This document shows positions 8,801 through 11,705 of a stretch of DNA of 11,705 nucleotides, one piece after another (position 1 is the first letter of the stretch; every line of letters begins with the position of its first letter). Below the pieces are notes generated by a model. It saw only the letters and a list, made by a program, of their open reading frames with translations. It had not been told where the DNA came from and did not search any database. Both the position numbers and the translations under genes were made by a program. The stretch is from Nitrospira sp. (lineage in GTDB: Bacteria > UBA9089 > CG2-30-40-21 > SBAY01): NCBI GenBank assembly GCA_005239945.1, contig SBAY01000077.1:1-11705 (forward strand), read 5' to 3'.

Positions 8801-8985
8801 AAGAGGTTCGCGACAGTGGTCAGAACTTCTTTTTTGAACAACTGCCCCAGGGCGAATATACCTTCAAATACCGAATAAGGGCAAATATGGCGGGTAGCTT
8901 TAAGGTTGCCCCGGCAACGATACAATCGATGTATGCCCCAGAATTTAATGCCTATTCAGAAGGGGCAATAATGACAATAAAGTAG
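2890..8985 (+). CDS. Large bacterial alpha-2-macroglobulin family protein with intact thioester motif
   Basis: Start ATG 2890, with AGGA at 2880-2883. The protein is 2031 aa, longer than YfhM-type proteins (about 1650) and like the 1900-2000-residue bacterial type. Residues about 12-29 are a hydrophobic export signal or anchor, with VSA at 33-35 as a possible cleavage site and no lipobox. Residues about 55-470 are mainly helical, with no certain domain. Macroglobulin domains follow, marked by TDRSVYRP (about 612) and EYKRPTFEV (about 703). Residues about 1137-1262 are a Pro/Tyr/Gly-rich, then charged, low-complexity stretch, a likely bait region. RSRFEETAFFKP (about 1264) opens the A2M domain. 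YECTEQ holds the thioester pair Cys1496/Gln1499 at the start of the helical thioester domain (to about 1820). YVHLRDPRAAGFEP (about 1941) marks the C-terminal receptor-like domain. Family role: a cleaved bait triggers thioester trapping of proteases in the periplasm or at the surface. The usual partner pbpC is not here. Confidence 0.93.
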   Translation: MKINRPKNLHKAIMIFGCFFSFIIVTMAGGRMVSAIMENSQEQKSVCPDEKWKGKASKTGHWQAIEKLIDEQKYEAASKEVLLLLEEVKKKKDTEEWTRCLIKATQLRIALHGYETAVAFLKEEEWPPDILSQTTLNLFYAFSLIHYYSMYSWEINQREKVETKGKIDLKAWTKDEIYNEAQLAYNQIWNQRKRLGSQNIGILAEYITPNNYPAHIRGTLRDAVSYLYVQLLSETTLWRPGHHNEIYLLNLEELIKDTESSSLTKPDIHPLTKACSILDDLRKWHKDSGRREAGFEAHLTKLKTLHPSFTNEANREIIKKNLEKELEKIKDKEWWAVGMAQLASFIKQEDTPDNLIRAHSIAEEGSKPYPHSLGAQMCISIMKSIEQADYQLTAMLSDGEDKNSIEIKHQNLSKLYFRAYPFNLLKEIKKAQDYNILPEWHNTRELFQDKKPLNEWEVSLPPTPDYKMHKTYLKPPIKNKGLYVIAASGKKDFSRNDNKILAVNFILTDLVIVTQKRSESILESIVFSGGSGLPISNVEVSLYQYDWKNKHHLVETQRTDSNGLVSFEYKKEREHYNFFIVARKDKDVSVDLKYFALSSPSLEGERVATLIYTDRSVYRPLQRVQWKVIAYKGKASQGDFKTMASAEVTVELCDPNNEVVETKLVTTNEFGSAAGDFNIPSGRLLGQWSIRTSPNGHANIQVEEYKRPTFEVKIKDPHLPLRLNKQASLSGEALYYFGLPVTSGNVKWRVTREPIYPCWWRYYCWHYPLPRTEIQTIATGITTLKEDGSFELTFTPSADERLSKKSKNITYRYSVNADVTDEGGETRSTGRSFRLGFICVEATIRSERQFFIEGEGVSLSIIRTNLDGLPRPGKGSWQLFRLKQPEKTLLPAEQPIIKLEDAQEPYQTEGDRLRPRWDTRYSPEEAMLNWKDDAKKQEGEAIHKETGEAKIHLSNIKAGAYRLYYETRDDFGEKFIISREIIVTGEDFRLHLPLILKAEPNSAQPGETTKILAYSGLPEQLFILNIWRAGKLVERRYINKTSTTTLIKIPITQKDRGGFGLSLLAVRDHQFIQLTDTVFVPWDNKELALEFSVFRDKLRPKEKETFKVKVKGKTKDLSPVKTVELLAYMYDRSLDFFVPHQPPHILSLYPSHAYSGFVHSNLEISHPWWFESDGFASCPSYPYLYGDSLEYYPSYGIGGPGHRGRRYFKGLKRKVSEFAEEEAGLMMDVCKENKSEAEPAKVMHVSAPGDKSKPEAEPALELRSRFEETAFFKPHLLLESDGFCSIEFTVPDSVTSWNIYVHAVTKDLKGGMVQKELKSVKDLMVRLYAPRFLREGDYAQVKVVVNNASDNEMNGKVIFDILDLETNQSIISDFGLQDSDLKKGFVVKAGGGANLVFPVMVPKKVRTIALKAVGLAQDLSDGEIRPLPILPARFHLIQSRFVTLKDKGSRTMIFKDLEKMDDPTLINEQIVATIDAQLFYTVLQALPYLVNYPYECTEQVLNHFISTGIVSSLYKKYPAIEKMTREFSKRQTQYEAWETMDPNQKMHLEETPWLEMARGGKETGDGLINVLDPQRAEAEKKSALAKLQKSQTSLGAFPWFPGGPPSPYMTLYILYGFSKALEFQVEVPKDIIVRAWEYMHRHYIEELVQRMIKDDCGWEFITFLNYTLSNYPDKSWYGEYFSEAERKQMLDFSFSHWKAHSPYLKGYLALTLKRMGRLKEAVLVFESVMDSAKNTEDEGTFWASEDRAWLWYNDTIETHAFAIRTLLELMPDYPKLDGLVQWIFLNKKLNHWKSTRATAETIYSLVHYLQKEAALGIREDATVTIGKQKTSFIFEPDKYTGKKNQVVIEGEKIDPATMSKIVVEKEGKGVLFASASWHFSTEKLPEAAEGDLFRITRQYFKRETTANNGFVLKPLKEGTAVSVGDQVEVQISIRLKHPAEYVHLRDPRAAGFEPETTVSKYKWDLGIGWYEEVRDSGQNFFFEQLPQGEYTFKYRIRANMAGSFKVAPATIQSMYAPEFNAYSEGAIMTIK

Positions 8986-9075
8986 GTATAGCAGGTAATG
9001 GGTCAGTGGGGGGAGACAACCTCCTAACCAGGGCAAACGCATCTAAATTTCACGATTGTTTTATATAATAATGTC

Positions 9076-9088
9076 ACCCCTTCGGGGT
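9076..9088 (+). terminator. Short GC hairpin after the alpha-2-macroglobulin gene (possible weak terminator)
   Basis: ACCCC (9076-9080) pairs with GGGGT (9084-9088) around TTC, or forms a UUCG tetraloop stem. It is about 90 bases after the stop. No U-run follows, so an intrinsic terminator is uncertain. Spacer sequence from 8986 to 9075 shows no gene. Confidence 0.3.
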
Positions 9089-9314
9089 TGGGATTTGCTT
9101 GTTCCGGACTATTTGCTACACTAGTGCTTTGTAATATAAGTTTTTAACAACCCCCTAACCCCCTTTTTTAAGGGGGAATATAATTATCACGTTATTATTC
9201 CCCCTTAAAAAGGGGGTTAGGGGGTTGTCAGAAACTTATATTACAAAGCACTACTGAAAACAATCTTGAAGAGGCACTAATACCTTATTCTGTTTGGGAT
9301 TGCTTGTTTTTTCC
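9087..9314 (+). repeat. Imperfect direct repeats flanking the fold-back element
   Basis: A stretch of the form GTTGGGATTTGCTTGTTCC at 9087-9105 recurs as GTTTGGGATTGCTTG...TTCC at 9292-9314, in the same orientation, on either side of the element at 9122-9253. A CCCTTCGGG-type block also appears on both sides: CACCCCTTCGGGG at 9075-9087, and its inverse ATCCCGAAGGGTG near 9332-9345. The spacer therefore appears to be built from older repeat copies into which the fold-back element was inserted. Confidence 0.4.
9122..9253. mobile_element. Fold-back MITE-like element with long terminal inverted repeats, TA at both ends
   Basis: The first 22 bases (9122-9143, TAGTGCTTTGTAATATAAG...) are the exact reverse complement of the last 22 (9232-9253). 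Pairing continues through CAACCCCCTAACCCCC and AAGGGGGAATA with two mismatches and one extra T, leaving a loop of about 15 bases, so almost the whole 132 bp folds on itself. It has no coding capacity. It begins and ends with TA, which would fit a TA target duplication of the kind made by IS630/Tc1-mariner transposases. That family assignment is inference only. The strong hairpin could also end transcription from the upstream gene. Confidence 0.8.
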
Positions 9315-9356
9315 TGTCATCTTCTGTATTTAATCCCGAAGGGTGTACAAAAAAAT

Positions 9357-9404
9357 GGGTTGACACAGTGATAATTCTATGTTATACTTTACCTGTGTTT
9401 ACCC
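9357..9404. promoter_or_regulatory. Inverted repeat bracketing the promoter (operator candidate)
   Basis: GGGTTGACACAG (9357-9368), which contains the -35 box, is matched in inverted orientation by CTGTGTTTACCC (9393-9404), which covers the expected transcription start; 10 of 12 positions pair. The half-sites lie 36 bp apart centre to centre, a few helical turns, and would suit a dimeric or looping repressor. No regulator gene is visible in the window. Confidence 0.4.
9360..9388 (+). promoter_or_regulatory. Strong sigma70-type promoter for the mntA-hepT pair
   Basis: TTGACA (9360-9365) and TATACT (9383-9388) are separated by exactly 17 bases, with a perfect -35 and a five-of-six -10. Transcription would start near 9395, about 100 bases ahead of the nucleotidyltransferase start codon. 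It is the closest match to consensus in the window. Confidence 0.8.
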
Positions 9405-9406
9405 AA

Positions 9407-9467
9407 AAATTTGTAATCGTTTAGATGGTGTAACAAAGGTGCACACTACTTGAATCATTACAAATTT
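9407..9467. promoter_or_regulatory. Perfect 11-bp inverted repeat in the mntA leader
   Basis: AAATTTGTAAT (9407-9417) and ATTACAAATTT (9457-9467) are exact reverse complements separated by 39 bases. They lie in the predicted untranslated leader, ending about 25 bases before the Shine-Dalgarno of the nucleotidyltransferase. They could form an mRNA stem, be a second operator, or be the ends of a very short element. Confidence 0.45.
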
Positions 9468-9498
9468 CTGAAGGGCATTATGCCTCGTTGGAGAAGGA

Positions 9499-9828
9499 AT
9501 GCAAATAAGCGATATCATTAGAAGTGCAATCCTGGATATAATTTTTAATTATATAAGTCCTGATGAGTCCTTTGTATTTATCTTTGGTTCTTATGCCACC
9601 GGCAAGGCAAGGGTATCATCGGATATTGATATTGGTTTGATGTGCCAAAACGATATTCCTGATAACCTTTTTGCCAGATTAAGACTAAAATTAGCGGAGG
9701 ATGTTCAAACATTAAGAGAGATTCAGGTGTTTGATTTTGCAAAGGCAAGTCCAGATTTTAAGGATATAGCAATGAAGGAAATAAAGATATGGCACAAGGG
9801 AAAGAACTTCTCGAGAGAGATATTATAA
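9499..9828 (+). CDS. mntA: MntA-type minimal nucleotidyltransferase antitoxin
   Basis: Start ATG 9499, preceded closely by GGAGAAGGA (9490-9498). The protein is 109 aa, close to the family norm of about 100-140 aa. The catalytic signature GSx10DxD is exact: Gly30-Ser31, ten residues, then Asp42-Ile-Asp44. A likely third carboxylate is Asp79 in IQVFDF. This is the MNT (HI0073-like) fold of the DNA polymerase beta superfamily. In characterised MntA-HepT pairs the enzyme uses ATP to AMPylate a tyrosine of the HEPN toxin and so silences it. That activity here is inferred from motif and context. The gene's last 40 bases overlap the start of the HEPN gene, so the two are translationally coupled under the promoter at 9360. 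Confidence 0.88.
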   Translation: MQISDIIRSAILDIIFNYISPDESFVFIFGSYATGKARVSSDIDIGLMCQNDIPDNLFARLRLKLAEDVQTLREIQVFDFAKASPDFKDIAMKEIKIWHKGKNFSREIL

Positions 9829-10241
9829 AATTTAAAAAGGCACTTAAAAAACTTGATGAGATATGCAAAGAGCCTGTAGAGACCGAAATAATTAGAGATG
9901 CCACTATCCAGAGATTTGAATTTACCTTTGAGAGTGTCTGGAAATGTCTGAAGAGGATTGGATATTCAGAAGGGTTAGAGTGTTTCAGCCCTAAAAGTTG
10001 TTTTGAGATTGCCTATAAAATGGGATTTGTTGAAGACGAGGATGTGTTCATTGAAATCATTAATTGTAGAAATCAGACAACCCATATTTATGACGAGATA
10101 ATGGCTCTTGATATTTATACAAAAATAAAGGATAAGTTTCTCTTAGCCTTTAAATCACTTGGAATGAAAATGGGAGAATGGATGGCAAAGAGATTAAAGG
10201 AGGAGGCAGGAAAATATAGCCCTGGGCAACTTGATTTCTAA
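9789..10241 (+). CDS. hepT: HepT-type HEPN toxin, HI0074 (nucleotidyltransferase substrate-binding) family
   Basis: Start ATG 9789 has AAGGAA (9775-9780) eight bases upstream, inside mntA; no convincing later start exists, so a real 40-base overlap is likely. The protein is 150 aa, slightly longer than the usual 130-145. Family signatures are RDATIQRFEFTFESVWKCLK (36-55) and CRNQTTHIYDE (93-103). The latter holds the HEPN RNase motif Rx4H (Arg94, His99) extended to HxY (Tyr101), the RX4HXY form in which the tyrosine is the AMPylation target in studied MntA-HepT systems. The role inferred is a cytoplasmic RNase toxin neutralised by the upstream nucleotidyltransferase, stabilising the region or aborting phage infection. 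The C-terminal tail (about 128-150, basic then GKYSPGQLDF) goes beyond the core helical bundle. Confidence 0.88.
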   Translation: MAQGKELLERDIIKFKKALKKLDEICKEPVETEIIRDATIQRFEFTFESVWKCLKRIGYSEGLECFSPKSCFEIAYKMGFVEDEDVFIEIINCRNQTTHIYDEIMALDIYTKIKDKFLLAFKSLGMKMGEWMAKRLKEEAGKYSPGQLDF

Positions 10242-10270
10242 TGTTTTGAGGATAGGCGTGTCTTTGTACT

Positions 10271-10343
10271 GTTTGTAGTAACCCGCTACCAGGCAAGCCT
10301 GTTTAGCGGGTAGATTCACCGCATAAATGCGGTTACTACAAAC
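10271..10343. repeat. REP/MITE-like cruciform with 13-bp terminal inverted repeats
   Basis: GTTTGTAGTAACC (10271-10283) is exactly inverted at 10331-10343. Inside are two further hairpins: CCCGCTA (10282-10288) with TAGCGGG (10304-10310), enclosing CAGG/CCTG (10290-10301), and ACCGCA/TGCGGT within 10318-10333. The 73-bp unit therefore folds as a three-way junction. It encodes nothing and lies about 30 bases after hepT. No clear target duplication is visible. It may be a non-autonomous repeat moved by a REP-type or other transposase and may also act as a transcript end. Confidence 0.75.
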
Positions 10344-10413
10344 TGATTGACGCATTACAACCATATCTTAACTGATAACTGAAGCATTTACAGTAATTAA
10401 TAAGGAGAGCTTT

Positions 10414-11679
10414 ATGACTTCTATAGATTGGAGTAAGTTTGCTCCAAATACTAAGCCAAATGAATTAGGAGAGAAATTTCAAGACTTGTGCTATGATCTG
10501 CTTGGGGCTATGCGATATAAGAATCTGAAATGGCATGGTGGTCCCGGGGATAGAGGAAGGGATATTGAGGCAATATTTGAATGCGGAGACCCTGATGGGG
10601 AGGGAAGATCCGAGAAATGGTTTGTTGAATGTAAGTATAGGAGTTCTGTAGGGATACCACGGGCTGAGATAAACGATAAACTTGCCTGGGCTGATGCTGA
10701 AAAGCCAAATGTGTTCCTGCTCATAACAAATAGCCATCTTTCTCCAAATACCCAGGTTTGGCTCGAAAAGATGGAAGGTGATAAGCGATATAGAATTAGA
10801 TACTGGGAAAGGAAAATATTAGAAAATCTGTTGTTAGGCTATCCTGAACTAATAGATAAATATTTTCAGAAAGAAACGGTAGAAAAGGCAGAAACTACTT
10901 TACAAAGACCGTATAAATTCCTGGATTATTTTGAGGAGGAAGACGCTGAGATATTCTTTGGCCGGGATGAGGATACCAGTAGACTTATCTCACAAATTGG
11001 TTCATTTCGCCTGGTCCTACTCTGTGCTAAATCCGGAGCAGGTAAGACCTCAATTATAAATGCCGGGCTTAAACCTGTCTTAAAAAAAGGCTATCTGATA
11101 GCCTATGTTAGAGCATTGGATGACCCGGCAGTAGCAATTAAAAAACAGGTAAATCATCTGCTTGCCTCTCCTGTATCAGAGGGAATCTCTTTACACCATT
11201 TTTTAGAACAGGCTGTTACCTCTGGCCAAAAGACAATCGTTATCTTCTTTGACCAATTTGAGGAGTTCTTTATTAGATTGAGCAGGGAGTATAGAGAAGC
11301 ATTTATTGATGAGGTGATGGAATGTTATGATGATAAATCCCTTAAAGTAAAATTTGTCTTTTCTATGCGAGAGGATTATCTGGCCCAGATGGACACATTT
11401 AAAGGAAAGATACCAACTATCTTCCATCATATCTATCGGTTAGAAAGGCTCTCAGATAACCAGGCAAAAGAGGCAATAACAAAACCTGCGAAACTGGTTA
11501 GGATAGATTATGAACCTAAATTAGTAGCTGAATTGTTAAAGGAGCTATCTCGTGAAGGAGTAGACCCACCTCAGCTTCAGATAGTCTGTAATAAACTTTA
11601 CGATACCTGTAATACAAACTTGCAAGATGTTGTTTTTTTAACAAAGTTTTTTTCATATGTAGGCGATAACGAAAAATAG
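10414..11679 (+). CDS. Mrr-like nuclease / STAND (nSTAND1-type) NTPase fusion, apparently C-terminally truncated
   Basis: Start ATG 10414, with AAGGAG (10402-10407) six bases ahead. The frame gives 421 aa. Residues about 15-125 are a PD-(D/E)xK restriction-endonuclease-like domain of the Mrr type: GDRGRDIEA (Asp50) and FVECKY (Glu72, Lys74). PYKFLDYFEEEDAEIFFGRDED (from about 166) is the hallmark entry to nSTAND1 NTPases. It is followed by a Walker A, AKSGAGKTS (205-213), with Ala where the first Gly is usual; a Walker B, IFFDQFEEFF (277-286); SMREDYL (317-323); and PPQLQIVCNKLYD (385-397). STAND proteins normally continue with winged-helix and long repeat sensor domains. This one stops about 25 residues after the NTPase core, so it is probably a truncated gene. 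Inferred role: an anti-phage or anti-plasmid sensor that cuts DNA when triggered. The neighbouring MntA-HepT pair fits a defence islet. Confidence 0.8.
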   Translation: MTSIDWSKFAPNTKPNELGEKFQDLCYDLLGAMRYKNLKWHGGPGDRGRDIEAIFECGDPDGEGRSEKWFVECKYRSSVGIPRAEINDKLAWADAEKPNVFLLITNSHLSPNTQVWLEKMEGDKRYRIRYWERKILENLLLGYPELIDKYFQKETVEKAETTLQRPYKFLDYFEEEDAEIFFGRDEDTSRLISQIGSFRLVLLCAKSGAGKTSIINAGLKPVLKKGYLIAYVRALDDPAVAIKKQVNHLLASPVSEGISLHHFLEQAVTSGQKTIVIFFDQFEEFFIRLSREYREAFIDEVMECYDDKSLKVKFVFSMREDYLAQMDTFKGKIPTIFHHIYRLERLSDNQAKEAITKPAKLVRIDYEPKLVAELLKELSREGVDPPQLQIVCNKLYDTCNTNLQDVVFLTKFFSYVGDNEK

Positions 11680-11705
11680 CCCATTTTGGATAATTTAAGG
11701 ACCAT
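11658..11705. other. Possible left boundary of an inserted element ending the STAND gene
   Basis: From TGTAGGCGATAACG at 11658 the sequence reads GAAAAATAGCCC and TTTTGGATAATTTAAGG up to the window end. A TGT start followed by a GCGATAACGAAAAAT-type block recalls IS21-family termini, from memory only. The STAND reading frame meets its stop (11677-11679) inside this stretch, and both alternative frames also close within about 60 bases. The other end lies outside the window, so this is a weak suggestion. Confidence 0.25.

Noticed and set aside
9001..9498. CRISPR array or small RNA gene in the repeat-rich spacer
   Set aside because: The repeats are two imperfect direct copies and inverted repeats, without regular spacing or spacers; no tRNA or rRNA fold was recognised.
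10347..10379. TTGACG just after the cruciform, as a promoter for the nuclease-STAND gene
   Set aside because: No acceptable -10 box lies 16-18 bases downstream; the nearest GATAAC is too far away, so no promoter was called.
10465..10737. Several overlapping minus-strand frames opposite the nuclease domain
   Set aside because: The + strand frame carries clear nuclease and NTPase motifs; the opposite frames show no family signature.

Overview
The window reads as chromosome of an uncultivated, AT-rich bacterium, probably an anaerobe with a Gram-negative type envelope. The evidence is a ferredoxin-dependent 2-oxoacid oxidoreductase module, a divergent polysaccharide deacetylase and a very large exported alpha-2-macroglobulin. 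The many different short fold-back repeats between genes recall candidate-phylum genomes assembled from metagenomes (Omnitrophota or Desantisbacteria-like lineages). That placement is an impression, not a demonstrated assignment. All supported genes are on the + strand.

Layout. 1-180: two strong palindromes, then a sigma70-type promoter. 315-2562: a tight three-gene operon of a membrane-anchored divergent polysaccharide deacetylase, a 2[4Fe-4S] ferredoxin subunit and the VorB/KorA-type subunit of a 2-oxoacid:ferredoxin oxidoreductase. The TPP-binding and gamma subunits that normally follow are absent. A good Shine-Dalgarno follows the last gene but leads only into a repeat-like element (about 2614-2861). 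2890-8985: one 2031-residue alpha-2-macroglobulin with an intact CTEQ thioester motif. 8986-9498: a repeat-rich spacer with a TA-bounded fold-back element (9122-9253), followed by a near-consensus promoter with inverted repeats around it. 9499-10241: a two-gene MntA/HepT-type toxin-antitoxin pair (minimal nucleotidyltransferase plus HEPN protein of the HI0074 type). 10242-10413: a small REP/MITE-like cruciform. 10414-11679: a protein with an Mrr-like nuclease domain fused to a STAND NTPase that ends abruptly, apparently truncated.

Functional reading. The left part is housekeeping and envelope-related: peptidoglycan or polysaccharide editing, ferredoxin-linked 2-oxoacid metabolism, and a protease-trapping periplasmic or surface protein. 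The right part looks like a small defence islet, with an abortive-infection-type HEPN/MNT pair beside a nuclease-STAND sensor. Most intergenic gaps hold a different fold-back element, and at least two gene sets (the oxidoreductase operon and the STAND gene) look cut short next to such sequence, so the region appears to have been reshaped by small mobile elements.
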